Position numbers and translations under genes: made by a program. A DNA stretch of 59,629 nucleotides from CAZJAD01 sp964543855 (lineage in GTDB: Bacteria; Electryoneota; RPQS01; DYHQ01). Shown one piece after another: positions 16,936 to 27,600 of this stretch; positions within the stretch are counted from its first letter, which is position 1, and every line of letters starts with the position of its first letter. The notes below the pieces were generated by a model. The model saw only the letters and a program-made list of their open reading frames with translations, was not told the origin of the DNA and made no database searches. Location: the NCBI GenBank assembly GCA_964543855.1, contig CAZJAD010000005.1, positions 1 to 59,629 of the forward strand, read 5' to 3'.

Positions 16936-19900
16936 CTACCTCAGAACGACCAGCTTTCCCGTCTTCTCCGACCGCGTTCCTGTCGCCGTCCGGGCCATCA
17001 CCCGATAGAAGTAGACTCCGTTGGCCAGCTCGTGCCCCGTCAAATCCCGCCCGTCCCACGGGCGCGTGCTGTTGCTGCGGAATCCATAGCCGGCGTCGAG
17101 TCGGTCCAAGGTATAAACATGCTTCCCGGACAGCGTGTAGATCTTGATCGTCACCTCCGCCGCCGGTTGTGTCAAGAAATAGGTGAAATAGGTGTAATCC
17201 TTCATCGGATTGGGCCAGTTCAGGACATCCCGCACATCAAAACCTGCCGGACCCTCCTCGCCCACCAGAAACGAAAGCGAACTCTGGTTCAGATTGTTGA
17301 AGCTGTCCCATGCTTCCACGACAAGCCGGTGCTCACCTTGTGAAAACGGCCCAAGTCGTTTCTCCAGGCTCCCGCTTGTGTGACTGTCAAGGTTGTAGTT
17401 GAAGAATGGCGTCAAGTCCTCGGACTGTGCTTCATCGACCCTCACCACGATCTTGTGCCCTACCTCACCACTCAGGTTGATTCCGAACGAATCCGCCACC
17501 GTAACATGAAGCAGCGGCGTCGTGCTCACCGGATCTCCGGCCTGAAAACTCGGCGTTTCGAGCCATGCCGCAATCACCGGCGGCACACTGTCCGTCTCGC
17601 TGCCAACGGTGGCGGCAATGGGAATATGCTCCCGAACACCGATCCCGTCGGCCGAATCCCCGCTCGCGTCCTTCCCGAAGAAATACAGGCTCGCCTTCGC
17701 ATCGCTGCCCCCGAAGGTGACATCCTTCGGAACGCGGAAGGTCACCGAAAACCGACCGTCCTGCACACTCGCCAGTCCCCGAAAGATGGCATTGCCGGGC
17801 AAACGATATTCGAAGGGCGACTGACTTGGATCATTACACCAGTAATAGAAAGCCGTGTCTTCATTGTCATAGACCCGCGCTTCCACAACGCCGTTGAAAT
17901 CCGGCCACATCTGCACCGTATCTTGCAGGACTTCGCCGGAGATCGTGAAAAGCGAGAGCGCTTGCAGGGAATCCGATGAAAGCTCCGTCACGCGCGCCAG
18001 GCGCTCGGGCGTTGCCAAGCGTAGCGCCGGATCTGCGAAAAGATGGTAATGCGGAACGTTCTTAGCGAGAAGGAGTGCCTCGCCAAGAGAGGTCCGCGGC
18101 CACTGTTGTTCGAAGAGCTCGCTGTAGAACTTCAGTAAGAACTGATTGTTGCTCCACGGCGATGTGAAGCGGGTGGCGCCAAGGGCTCCGATGGCTCCGG
18201 CTCCCGACTTCGCCAGCAGAACCTCGGGATGACAGCGCAGAAGCGGCGTGTCGAACTGCCCCCAGCTGCAGGTCGCGGCCACGAAGAAACCGAGCATGCG
18301 CCCGTTGTCGATCAGAGGCGTGTCGCGATTGGAAACGAAGACCTGTTCGTCGGTCCACACTTCGGGATTCCCGTGCCCCATGTAATTCGTGATCAGCGTT
18401 CCCCGATTGATGCATTCGATCAAATCGCGCGTGGCGTCCGGCTTGAATCCTCCGGTCGGACTCGACCGAAAGGGATAGAATATCTCGTAGATTTTCTTGA
18501 AGGTGAAGTACGGCGGGAGAACCGAGTTCAAGATCGCCTCTGAATCCACCGTGTGACGCTTCTCACCTGCTGGATTGCATCCATCCTTGTACTCGTCATC
18601 CGCCACGAAAGTTGCCGTGTTCTTCCACGGGCCGTACAAAGGATTGCTGCCATACTGAACGGTCTTGTCCACGACGACTTGCAGTTCTGCGGTCGACTGC
18701 ACGGGCAACCGGCCGGTGAACATGAACGGCAGATCCCCACCGAACTCGCTATAGAAATCGTCCTTGCATAGACTCCCATCTTCCCACGGCGGCAGACAGT
18801 TCTGGTCAGAAATCAAGAGGATGTTCCGGTAATCGTAGTTACCGTCACCGACCAGCAGCAGATACCGAGGCGCTTCTTCTGACCCGCTCGGTCCACGCCA
18901 GTTACGGTAGGCATAGTAGAGAAAATCGCGCAAAGCCACCGGGTCTTTGTTGCCCCAGCCGAATTCATCATACACATCGCTCAGTTTGACCCGCGTCACC
19001 GTCAGGGGCTCCTCGGCATCAACCTCGTGAAAGGTCTTCAGAGGCAGTACCAGATCAAACCACTCATCCGGCGTTACAATAATCATATCGGTTTGCCGAC
19101 CTCCACGACGAAGGATGTCATAGTCTTCCGTCGCGTGCGCATCCCTCCCAATCCACTGAGGTGTACGGAGCTGCGCGGCGCCGCAGGCGTAGTACCTGCG
19201 CGGCGCTGCGGCCTCCGAGCTGTCGACGAAAACGCTGCCACGCCCAAGGCGCGGATGAGCCGGGTCGGTGACATCCACGACATACGCATCGGTCAGATCC
19301 GGCAACTCATATCGATAGAAACCGGTCACTCCCGTCGGAGCCTCGAAGAAAAGCTCCCCACCGCTGGATGTCAGATCGCGCGCATAGTCGTACTCGACAT
19401 AGTTCAGCAGCGCTGACCGACTCCCATAGTTCTCAATCGAGAGAGTGTTCGCCCCCGGACGAAGTACCCCCGAGGCGAACGCCGTATCGAAAGGTGAATC
19501 GGTATAGTAATTCTCCACGATCGCCGCATCATTCAGCGTGATCGTCAAGAGCGGACTCCCACCGTTCTGGCGTTTGAAATCGAATCCGATTCGACCGGAT
19601 CCGTCGCCGACACCGGGCAATGTTGTCACGAACGACCGCACATCCCCCGGCGAAATCGTCGCCATGAACCACACGAGACCCGATTCGACGAAACCAGCGG
19701 CATCAAAAATGAAAAGGTCCTCATCGCGCACAACCCGGCCACGAGTCTCCGTCACGAGCTGCCCGCCGGCGCCGTTCATCGGGAGCGCATCCATCTGCAA
19801 ATTGTCAGGCCCGAGACCGTCGAACTGGATAAAATAGACATTGTCCTGCGAGAAGGGGCTGTGATGTACCAAACCGGCCAGGTAGGAACCCTCGCCGTAA

Positions 19901-20790
19901 TCGAAGCCCTTCAGCGCTCTTCCGTAGAAGATGAAATAATCATCCGCATCGAACAAGCCATCTCCACCATCTTGGATGAAAATGGCATTCTCGACGAGCA
20001 CGGTGTCCCGCTCATAATCGAGGCTGCGCGGCAGCAAGCGTCCGCCGTTGCCCAGAAGATGAAGTTTCCGCGACGACTGCCCAACGATGCCCGCTCCATG
20101 CGCCTGCAGCCACTGACCCGTGACTTCGTACAGGCCGGTCTCTCGCACCGAAATCTTGAACAAATCCCCTTCAGGCCATGTCGAAACCGACACGCCCCGC
20201 GTCGGTTGAGGCGGCTCCCACCATGTCGCTCCGATATCGCCATTAACCGCCAACCGCGAGAGCACCCGGTGATCCCGAGTCTCCCGCGTCGGAATTTGAC
20301 CATCTACGAATCGAATCCCTACACGCACCCTATCAAGGATAACCGCCCTTCCATTCTCGTCTCGCGCAGGATAGAGCTCGATATGAGCCAGCCGAAAATC
20401 GCGCCAATGGAATTCGCCGACAAACTCCACAAACGACCGGGGCGCGGTCGCTCGCTCAGGGCCCAGCCAATCTGACCATATCGCAGCCAGGCCTCCCTGC
20501 TCTGCGTGAGATTGCAGCCCGCTGACCTCCAGAACCGGCCTTGCTCCCGGCGGCAAGACAACATACACATGGCGAACCGGCTGGCGCAAACCTCCCGCTG
20601 CCACTTCGTCTGCGCCCAGCCATTGACGGATGAGGGCTCCCGCCCGTACGGAATCGGGCTGAACGACACTCGGAACGCCAGGCACGTAGACAAACTGGCA
20701 TCTTTGCGAGGTCGAGGTTTCGACCTCAAGCGGGCGGGCCGCAAGCACCAGCGGAAGACCGATCAGGATGAAAACAACGCGGCGAATCAT
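16936..20790 (-). CDS. porU: T9SS sortase PorU-like (peptidase C25)
   Basis: 1284 residues from ATG at 20790, which gives a clean signal peptide (about 1-18); an in-frame TTG at 20823 lies inside the leader hairpin's T-tract and is unlikely. An N-terminal prodomain-like region is followed by the C25 gingipain-fold domain with the catalytic pair H806 (NYMGHGN) and C841 (AATCSWGQFD); the spacing resembles that in gingipains. Ig-like beta domains follow, then a C-terminal T9SS domain (NWPNPMKDYTYFTYF ... NGVYFYRVMA). PorU cleaves cargo CTDs at the outer membrane. Adjacency to porV makes PorU more likely than a gingipain-type cargo, but a secreted C25 protease remains the alternative. Confidence 0.85.
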   Translation of the reverse strand: MIRRVVFILIGLPLVLAARPLEVETSTSQRCQFVYVPGVPSVVQPDSVRAGALIRQWLGADEVAAGGLRQPVRHVYVVLPPGARPVLEVSGLQSHAEQGGLAAIWSDWLGPERATAPRSFVEFVGEFHWRDFRLAHIELYPARDENGRAVILDRVRVGIRFVDGQIPTRETRDHRVLSRLAVNGDIGATWWEPPQPTRGVSVSTWPEGDLFKISVRETGLYEVTGQWLQAHGAGIVGQSSRKLHLLGNGGRLLPRSLDYERDTVLVENAIFIQDGGDGLFDADDYFIFYGRALKGFDYGEGSYLAGLVHHSPFSQDNVYFIQFDGLGPDNLQMDALPMNGAGGQLVTETRGRVVRDEDLFIFDAAGFVESGLVWFMATISPGDVRSFVTTLPGVGDGSGRIGFDFKRQNGGSPLLTITLNDAAIVENYYTDSPFDTAFASGVLRPGANTLSIENYGSRSALLNYVEYDYARDLTSSGGELFFEAPTGVTGFYRYELPDLTDAYVVDVTDPAHPRLGRGSVFVDSSEAAAPRRYYACGAAQLRTPQWIGRDAHATEDYDILRRGGRQTDMIIVTPDEWFDLVLPLKTFHEVDAEEPLTVTRVKLSDVYDEFGWGNKDPVALRDFLYYAYRNWRGPSGSEEAPRYLLLVGDGNYDYRNILLISDQNCLPPWEDGSLCKDDFYSEFGGDLPFMFTGRLPVQSTAELQVVVDKTVQYGSNPLYGPWKNTATFVADDEYKDGCNPAGEKRHTVDSEAILNSVLPPYFTFKKIYEIFYPFRSSPTGGFKPDATRDLIECINRGTLITNYMGHGNPEVWTDEQVFVSNRDTPLIDNGRMLGFFVAATCSWGQFDTPLLRCHPEVLLAKSGAGAIGALGATRFTSPWSNNQFLLKFYSELFEQQWPRTSLGEALLLAKNVPHYHLFADPALRLATPERLARVTELSSDSLQALSLFTISGEVLQDTVQMWPDFNGVVEARVYDNEDTAFYYWCNDPSQSPFEYRLPGNAIFRGLASVQDGRFSVTFRVPKDVTFGGSDAKASLYFFGKDASGDSADGIGVREHIPIAATVGSETDSVPPVIAAWLETPSFQAGDPVSTTPLLHVTVADSFGINLSGEVGHKIVVRVDEAQSEDLTPFFNYNLDSHTSGSLEKRLGPFSQGEHRLVVEAWDSFNNLNQSSLSFLVGEEGPAGFDVRDVLNWPNPMKDYTYFTYFLTQPAAEVTIKIYTLSGKHVYTLDRLDAGYGFRSNSTRPWDGRDLTGHELANGVYFYRVMARTATGTRSEKTGKLVVLR

Positions 20791-20992
20791 CTGTTGAAAA
20801 ATCCCACGGATGTCGCACAACAAAAAAACCGAATATTCGCCACCTGAAACATTCGGTCGCAGGAACCGTCAAGGGAAATCATATCCCGTCCAGGAGGTGA
20901 CGAAAGGGCGCAATTCTTCAGAATTGAAACGGCGAACGTCAAGAATCCTCTAACGAACGGGCATTCATCTCCCTAAATGGTGCTGAATCGTA
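20791..20992 (-). promoter_or_regulatory. porU leader with terminator hairpin and possible antiterminator
   Basis: The roughly 200-nt transcribed leader of porU contains three helices. A hairpin at 20911-20926 is a perfect CAATTC/GAATTG stem. A terminator-like hairpin at 20829-20856 has a 10-bp stem (CCGAATGTTT with GAATATTCGG, two G-U pairs) and 8-nt loop, followed at once by seven T on the minus strand (20822-20828). Upstream, CGTCACCT (20895-20902) can pair with AGGTGGCG (20838-20845), which covers the terminator loop and inner stem, and could act as an antiterminator. Two very short reading frames start at 20968 and 20964 behind AGGGAG. The pairing is read directly from sequence; regulation by attenuation is inference. 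Confidence 0.55.
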
Positions 20993-20999
20993 TCATGTA

Positions 21000-21028
21000 A
21001 CTTTACAAAAATAAATGGACAAAGTCAA
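21000..21028 (-). promoter_or_regulatory. Promoter of the porU operon
   Basis: Minus-strand TTGACT (21023-21028) and TAAAGT (21000-21005) are separated by exactly 17 bases. The -35 box and the following TTGT match the kor promoter. It lies about 210 bases upstream of the porU ATG. Confidence 0.7.
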
Positions 21029-21037
21029 GCGCTTTCC

Positions 21038-21055
21038 GTCGAGAAGGCTCTCGAC
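21038..21055 (-). terminator. Short stem-loop between HD-GYP gene and porU promoter
   Basis: GTCGAGA and TCTCGAC form a perfect 7-bp stem with a 4-base loop, 57 bases after the stop of the HD-GYP gene and 10 bases before the porU -35 box. There is no T-tract after it, so it may be a weak terminator or a boundary element. Confidence 0.35.
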
Positions 21056-21111
21056 ATCGTCGCCCGCAGCTTGGACTCGACAGCAATTGTAAACTACTGT
21101 CAATACGCTTG

Positions 21112-22332
21112 TTACGGTTGGTATCCGATGGAAGTCGAAGCGGACGCCGCCAGTCTCATGGGCAGCTGTCGGGTCCGACTGATTGGTGAGGGCGCCGTCG
21201 GAGGACATTCCCCTTCCTCCAGAATCCCCATGCGTAGCGCCGAAACACACAGGGGGCAGAACTGTTTGCCAGCTTCAGACTCGAGCTGCGCGAGGCTCAT
21301 TTCCGTTGAAAGGGCAGCCCGGTACGGTCGATTGGAGCGCATCGCGTCGTAAGCATCTGCGACGGCAAGAATGCGGGCTTCTATCGAGATCTGATTCTCT
21401 TTGAGCCCGTCCGGATAACCTCCGCCGTCATAGCGCTCGTGGTGATGCCGGATCACCTGACGCGTCGTCTCCAGGAAGGGTAGCGGCACCAGGATGTCCT
21501 CGGCCAGTTCCGGATGGGTCCGAATAACCGCAAACTCCGACTCCGTCAGAGATGAGCTCTTGAGCAGGATGCTGTCCGGGATGCCGATCTTGCCGATGTC
21601 GTGAAGAACGCTCGCGAGCGCCAACGACTCGAAACTCGAGTCCTGTACCTGCAATCGACGGCCAATCAGGGTGCAGTAATAATAAACGCGGTCACTGTGC
21701 CCGCGCGTGTAACGATCTTTCGCCTCGATCGCTGCACACAGCGAAGTGACCGTCTGCAGATAGGCCGATTGAATCTCGGCGTAGAGTGTCTCGATTTGCT
21801 TCTTCTGCTCGCGCACCGTCCGGCTGCGATCCCGAATCTTCGATTGAGCGGATCGCAGATCGTCGCGCTGAATCTCGGACTGGTGACGCAGCAGCTCGTT
21901 GTAGCGAAGCACCTCGCTGGCGAGACGCTTCTTCTCCTCCTGTACCGTGCGATGCTCCGCAGCCCGTCGGACAATCTGCTTGAGCAGCGCCAGGTCCAAA
22001 GGTTTGTCTACAAACTTGTAGACCTTGCCCCGATTGATCGCGTCCAAGGCTACAGTCAAATCCGCATAGCCCGTGATCAGAATCGGGACCGCGTCCACAC
22101 CCGTACCCGGCAGCTCCGCCAGAAAATCCACACCGTTGCCATCGGGAAGGTTCTGGTCACAGACGATCACATGCACTTCGTGCCGGGCAAGGAGTGTGCG
22201 GGCCTCACGCAAGGTCGAAGCGAGATGAACCTCATGGCCCTCGCCCGTGAAGCTCTCCCCCAGAACCTCGAGAATGTCTTCGTCATCGTCAACGACCAGC
22301 ACGGACAGACGAGACGCCGGGAACTGTGTCAT
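21112..22332 (-). CDS. Response regulator with HD-GYP phosphodiesterase domain
   Basis: 406 residues. A receiver domain (about 9-125) has the acidic pocket D15-D16-D17, phospho-acceptor D59 in VIVCDQNLPDG and K110. A coiled-coil linker (about 128-190) leads to an HD-GYP domain with HDIGK (H244-D245) and HHHERYDGGGYP (296-307), which keeps the residues needed for cyclic-di-GMP hydrolysis. The output is therefore probably phosphorylation-controlled c-di-GMP breakdown. A 30-residue tail after the last conserved motif is rich in Ser and Pro. No partner histidine kinase is in the window. It is last in the housekeeping run, 114 bases after the ABC gene. Confidence 0.92.
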   Translation of the reverse strand: MTQFPASRLSVLVVDDDEDILEVLGESFTGEGHEVHLASTLREARTLLARHEVHVIVCDQNLPDGNGVDFLAELPGTGVDAVPILITGYADLTVALDAINRGKVYKFVDKPLDLALLKQIVRRAAEHRTVQEEKKRLASEVLRYNELLRHQSEIQRDDLRSAQSKIRDRSRTVREQKKQIETLYAEIQSAYLQTVTSLCAAIEAKDRYTRGHSDRVYYYCTLIGRRLQVQDSSFESLALASVLHDIGKIGIPDSILLKSSSLTESEFAVIRTHPELAEDILVPLPFLETTRQVIRHHHERYDGGGYPDGLKENQISIEARILAVADAYDAMRSNRPYRAALSTEMSLAQLESEAGKQFCPLCVSALRMGILEEGECPPTAPSPISRTRQLPMRLAASASTSIGYQP

Positions 22333-22446
22333 TTCCAGCCCACTTGAGTGCTACTGGGATGGTGTGAAGCGATATTCGCACATCACACCGGTTGTTCCGA
22401 GCACAACAGGCAGGCAAAACCAATGCCACCGCAGGTTGCCGAGAAG

Positions 22447-23199
22447 CTACACCGTCGCTCCGACGACTCTCATGAAAACGTCTTCAAGGTCGGTCGTTTG
22501 CATTTGCTGGCGCAGCTGCTCGAGGGTTCCACAGACTCGCACCCGTCCATCGTGGATAATCGCCACGCGATCGCACAGCTTCTCCGCTTCCCGCATGATG
22601 TGGGTCGAAAGAAGAATACAACGCCCCTCGGCGCGTGCTTCTCGCACGAAGCGTAGGATTTCGGCAGCGGCAAGGACATCCAGTCCGGTCGTCGGCTCGT
22701 CCAGAATGAGCACCGGTGGATCATGAATGATGGTTCGCCCCACCGAGACTTTCTGACGCTGACCGCTCGACAATTTGTCACATCGAGTGTCGAGGAACTC
22801 CCGCATGTCGAAGCGAGCACTGACCTCGCCGATCCGAGCGTCGATCTTCTCCGGAGACATCCCGTAGAGCCGGCCGAAGTAGGTCATCATCTCACGAGCC
22901 GTTATGCGACCATAGATGCCGGTATCGCTCGAAAGGAAGCCGATCCGCTCCCGCACCGCCTGCGCATCCTCGCCGATTTCATACCCGGCAACCCATGCCA
23001 TACCCGCCGTCGGCTCCAGCACCGTGGAGAGCATGCGCAGCGTCGTGGTCTTCCCAGCCCCATTCGTCCCCAGAAGGCCGAACACCTCACCGGCATAGCA
23101 AGTGATAGAAACATCAACGGCGGCGCGAATCTCGCCCCGCCGCGCGTCGTAATAGGTCTTGGAAAGACGGTCAGTACTGATCTGTTCGCTCGATGTCAT
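22447..23199 (-). CDS. ABC transporter ATPase, NatA-like, no adjacent permease
   Basis: 250 residues. Walker A GTNGAGKTT (44-52), signature LSSGQRQ (about 143-149) and Walker B VLILDEPTTGLD identify a complete ABC ATPase. The closest type is the NatA/CcmA-like export ATPases. Its partner would be a NatB-type membrane permease, but none is encoded on either side: the next gene downstream is the HD-GYP regulator. ATG at 23199 shares an ATGA overlap with the GWxTD gene, so the two are translationally coupled. The substrate is unknown. Confidence 0.9.
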   Translation of the reverse strand: MTSSEQISTDRLSKTYYDARRGEIRAAVDVSITCYAGEVFGLLGTNGAGKTTTLRMLSTVLEPTAGMAWVAGYEIGEDAQAVRERIGFLSSDTGIYGRITAREMMTYFGRLYGMSPEKIDARIGEVSARFDMREFLDTRCDKLSSGQRQKVSVGRTIIHDPPVLILDEPTTGLDVLAAAEILRFVREARAEGRCILLSTHIMREAEKLCDRVAIIHDGRVRVCGTLEQLRQQMQTTDLEDVFMRVVGATV

Positions 23200-24605
23200 G
23201 GCGATAGCTGTGTCGGATTGCTGATCGGTCGTCCAGCCAGTTTCTCCAGCCAGTTCGTGTCCGAGATTTCTCCACGCTTCGTCGAATGAACCAGTTCCAG
23301 ATTTCCAAACCCGGAACGGTCCGCGAAGATATACTGCACCCCGCCCTCGATTTTGTCGTAGTACCAGACCTCGTAGTCCGGCACTTCCTGTGCCGCGACA
23401 TGACGGTCGATCAAATCAGGAGCTCCCAATTGAACGAACACTCGACCCCGGTCTGTTTTCCATCCGGGTTTCTTCAGGTACGAAAACCGCCGGTTGGCTT
23501 CTTCCACTCGTTGGGAATGTTCCCATCGAACGATCTCCGGATCAAGGCCTCGCTCTCGCCCCACGCGCATCCAGTACTCCTTCAGAAATCGGACCTTGCC
23601 TTCGGGTGTCAGCCGCCGAACCTGCGCATTCTCCTCGGGTGTCAGAATATACCGCATTTGTTCGAGTGCGGTCGCCGCTTCGTCCATTTCCATGGCCGGC
23701 AGCGCAAACTCCGTCAGCCGGTCAACGAAGTGTGTGTCCATCGCGACTTCCCGCCCGGGCTCAAAATCTCCCGGCCGGTAGATCCAGAACTTCTTCGACT
23801 GCCTCGCGACAGAGTTATCGTACAGGTCCGTCACTCGAATCTCGAGAACATAGGTCCCGGTGCGAAGAGTCGTGATCGGGAATCCGTCCGCCTCGACGGC
23901 GCTCGAGCCAACCTTCTCCCTGATGCGGGACGGCAACTCTCGGACAATCGCCCCCGATTCGGTGGAACGAATCTGTCGATGAACCGAGAAACTGTCCGGG
24001 AAATCCTCAGAGAATCTCAGGTTGTACAACTCGCAGTAGTAATAGAAGAGCGGAAGTTGCGTCCCGAAGAATCGAATCGGATTCGGCAGGACATGCAGCC
24101 CATTCTTCCAGAAGCGAGAAACCTCGTCGGTTCGCTGGACTGTGCAAGCCAGCTCAATGTCGGAGATGGTCAGCCGATCCTTAGGGATCAGGCGCACATC
24201 AAGCACAAGACCCTTGCGCTCCACGGGCTTCCCCGTCTCATCCATAAGTGTCGCGCGGACATCATACCGACCGGGTCGCATGTAAAACGCGAAGACATGG
24301 GGAAAGAACTGACCCGCCTTGAGTTCCTCTTCATTGGCGACCGCATCCACCCCGTGAAGAGTGTCTGTCACCAAGGGTCTGCCGTCCAGATCGATATCCA
24401 GAGCGAGGCGGAATCGCGAAATGAATCCCGAGTCCACCTCGGTATGGACAATCTGCGATCGCTGCACAGAGGCATATACCTCGACATATGCCAAGGAATC
24501 ACGACCGGCGAAACAGGCGTAATCGAGGTCAATCGCGAGCCCCGCAAAGGAGACCCCCGCCTGCGCAATAAAGAAGATCAGTGCCAAAAACTTGGGCAAA
24601 CGCAT
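23196..24605 (-). CDS. GWxTD-domain secreted protein
   Basis: 469 residues with a signal peptide (about 1-21). The N-terminal half is beta-rich and contains repeated arrangements of FAFYMRPGRYDVRATL type, like Ig-like or macroglobulin-type folds. The C-terminal part has the GWxTD motif as GWKTDRGRVFVQLGAPD, followed by YEVWYYD. GWxTD proteins are of unknown function and are common in Acidobacteria and FCB candidate phyla. GGAGG lies 9 bases before the ATG. It follows smc by 19 bases and is coupled to the ABC ATPase. Confidence 0.85.
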   Translation of the reverse strand: MRLPKFLALIFFIAQAGVSFAGLAIDLDYACFAGRDSLAYVEVYASVQRSQIVHTEVDSGFISRFRLALDIDLDGRPLVTDTLHGVDAVANEEELKAGQFFPHVFAFYMRPGRYDVRATLMDETGKPVERKGLVLDVRLIPKDRLTISDIELACTVQRTDEVSRFWKNGLHVLPNPIRFFGTQLPLFYYYCELYNLRFSEDFPDSFSVHRQIRSTESGAIVRELPSRIREKVGSSAVEADGFPITTLRTGTYVLEIRVTDLYDNSVARQSKKFWIYRPGDFEPGREVAMDTHFVDRLTEFALPAMEMDEAATALEQMRYILTPEENAQVRRLTPEGKVRFLKEYWMRVGRERGLDPEIVRWEHSQRVEEANRRFSYLKKPGWKTDRGRVFVQLGAPDLIDRHVAAQEVPDYEVWYYDKIEGGVQYIFADRSGFGNLELVHSTKRGEISDTNWLEKLAGRPISNPTQLSP

Positions 24606-24624
24606 AGCAGCACCTCCGCCCCGG

Positions 24625-27600
24625 CTAACTCGTCAAGCGAACGGAGACAACCTTTGAAATGCCCTCCTCTTCCATCGTCACTCCCCAGAGAGCATCCGCG
24701 GCCTCCATCGTCCGCTTGTTATGCGTGACCAGAATGAATTGTGTTTCGGTGGCATGTCGTCGTATCATCTCATTGAAGCGCGCGATATTGGCATCGTCGA
24801 GCGGCGCATCGACCTCGTCCAGAATGCAGAAGGGAGATGGTTTCACCTGGTAGAGCGCGAAGAGCAGCGCGATCGCCGTCATCGCCTTCTCACCCCCGGA
24901 CATCAGCGAGAGAGACTTCAGCCGTTTCCCCGACGGATTCGCCCACAGGGTCACATCCGCCTCCAACAGGTCCGTGCCGCTGAGAATCAGGTCCGCTTCT
25001 CCGGCGCCGAAAAACTCGCGGAAGAGTCTCTGGAAATTCGCCCTCACTTTCCCGAAAGTTTCCAGGAACTTCGACTGAGCCGTCTCGTTGATTTTCGCGA
25101 TCGTCTCTTCCAGAGTGGCCTTCGCTTTGAGCAGGTCGTCGCGATTGGCCAGCATCGCCTGCAATCGCTCATTCTCCTGCTCGAATTCCTCAATGGCCAA
25201 AAGATTCACCGGTCCCAATTGATCAATCTTCGTCTTCAGCTCGGCGACCGCCTCATCACTCGTTTGCGCCGAGACGATTTCTGCATGCGCGTCGGCGAAA
25301 TCCTCCGTGGACAGATCCATGCCGTAATTGCTCTTGGCGCCAGCCACGAGGGCATCGAGCTCCGCTTGGAGTCTCGCGATTTCTCGCTCGAGTTTTCGCT
25401 CGCCCTCCAGACTCTCCTCACGCTCACTGCGAAGGGCGCGCAACTTCTCTTCCTGCTGTCGCACTCTGTCCCGCGATTCGTCGAGTTGCGTCTGCAGACG
25501 GTCGACTTCCTTGGCAAATTCGTCTCTCCGATGAAACTTCTGAAGAAGCAGCCCCTCGACCTCCCGTTTGCGCTGGCCGAGAGTCTCCTCCTCTTGCCGA
25601 GCCTGCGCGGCTCGCTCGTCGCTTGCGCGAATCTCGGTCGTAATCTCCTCGGACGATGTAATAATCCTGTCGAGCTCGGCTTCGGAGAGCTCCAGCCGAT
25701 GCTTCGCTTCGTCACGATGTCGTTCAGCTTTGTGGTATTTGTCGCGCGAAGTCGTCGCTACGCGGCGCACCTGGGACAGCTCTTTTTCCAGATCGGTGCC
25801 TGAGGCCGCTGCTTGGTCAAGCTTCTGTTGGGCAGCCGCAAGTTCCGCGGCGTACTTCTGGACAGCAGCACGAGCCGCATCAATGCTCTGAGTCAACGCC
25901 GCCAATTCCTTCTCGGCATTCCCCTCGCGCTCTTTGAGATGTTCAAGCAAGGTACGCTGTTGAAGCCGACCCTCATGCAGACGACCAAGTTCATTCTGCA
26001 GAGTACCGATTTGTTCTTCGGCTTGAGAGAGCCTCTCCTCGACCGACATGCGCTCGGCGACAAGCTCGCTGTGTCCTCGAGTCTCCGCTTCCAGATGGCT
26101 ACGCGCTTCCTGCAGCTTTGCTCGCAGACGCTCGAGCTGTTTCTCCAAGCCAAAATCCGAAGGGATTTTCGCCTCACCACCGCCGCGCACGACTCCCTGA
26201 GGCGTGATCCACTCGCCGTTCAGACTGACCAGGATCAACCCGTTTTCCCTGCCCCATCCACGCAATGCCCACGCTGTCTCCCAATCCTGAACGAGAACCA
26301 CATTGCCCAGAAAATGACGAACAATCGGATCGTCGAGCCGTCCATCCAGGAAATCTGCGGCGCGTCCCAGTGTTCCTTCCGGCAACGCCGTCTGTGGGAT
26401 TTCCGATGTCTCAAGCTCGTTGATCGGCACGAAAACCGCTTGTCCGGCACCGGCTTCACGCAGAGCCTCTATAGCACTGAAAGCCGCGTCGGCGGACTCC
26501 ACAAGATAGTAATAAGCCGCCGGGCCTAAAACGGCGGCAAACGCGCGCGTGTAAGCTTCCGGGACATCCAGAGAATCGCTGAGCAGGTCAATCAAACCCG
26601 CAACCGGCCTCTCACGAAGGAACTTGAGCGCCGGATCCGAACGCGGCCCTTGCTCCGATAGCGTGCTCAGAAGCTCAACCTTACTCTCTGTGACATCCAG
26701 TGCGTGCTGCAACGCTCGAAAGTTCTCATCCGAGCGACGAATTGCTTCGTCGCGACCTTCGAGCTTCTGTCGTAGCTCGGTCGCCTCCTGCTCTAATCCT
26801 TGGAGCGGTGCGCGAATCTCAGCTTCCTTTCGAGCGATGCCGTCGAGTTGTGCTTCCAGCGCCTTCGACTGCCCGCGCACATAGTCCAGTTCGTGCTGAT
26901 GCGCCTCCTGCCTCCCCGTCAGGCTCGCCAAAGCGGCCTCTTGCTCGGAAAGCCGTCTTCCTTCGGCGGCGACCTCNNNNNNNNNNNNNNNNNNNNNNNN
27001 NNNNNNNNNNNNNNNNNNNNNNNNNNNNNNNNNNNNNNNNNNNNNNNNNNNNNNNNNNNNNNNNNNNNNNNNNNNNACGCGCAACTCCTCCAGGTGCGCT
27101 TCCTGCGCCCGCAAAAGACTTCGTGTCGCCAGCGACGAATCCCCCGTTCGCTTCATCTCCTGTTGGAGTGGTGCCAATTCGTCTCGAAGTCGCTCATAAT
27201 CGCGCCAGATGAGCGCAAGTTCTCCCAGCGACAATTCCGCCCTGAGTTTCTGGTAGCGGCGTGCCCGAGTGACTTGCCGCTTCAGAGAAGACACCCGGCG
27301 CTCGACTTCCGTCAGAATATCCGCCAGACGCTCGAGGTCTTCCTCGGTCTGATGCAGTTTGTTCTGAGCCTGCTGGCGACGCGATTTGTATTTCGCCACT
27401 CCCGCCACCTCCTCGAACAGGTGACGGCGACCGTCTCCACTCTCACGCAGAATCTCCTCGACCATTCGCAGCTCGAGGATGCTGTAACTGTCCGGGCCAA
27501 GGCCGGTGTCCTGAATGAGGTCAACGATATCTTTCAGTCGAGCGGGCGTACCGTTCAGGAAGTACTCGCTTCCGCCGTCTCGAAAAAGCCGCCGCTTGAT

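Noticed and set aside
18361..18420. porU-like gene as a secreted gingipain-type protease rather than sortase
   Set aside because: Not excluded, but adjacency to porV and first position in a T9SS-cargo operon favour PorU.
23286..24728. Plus-strand 480-codon open frame
   Set aside because: Lies opposite the GWxTD gene and runs into smc; composition is that of a reverse-complement shadow.
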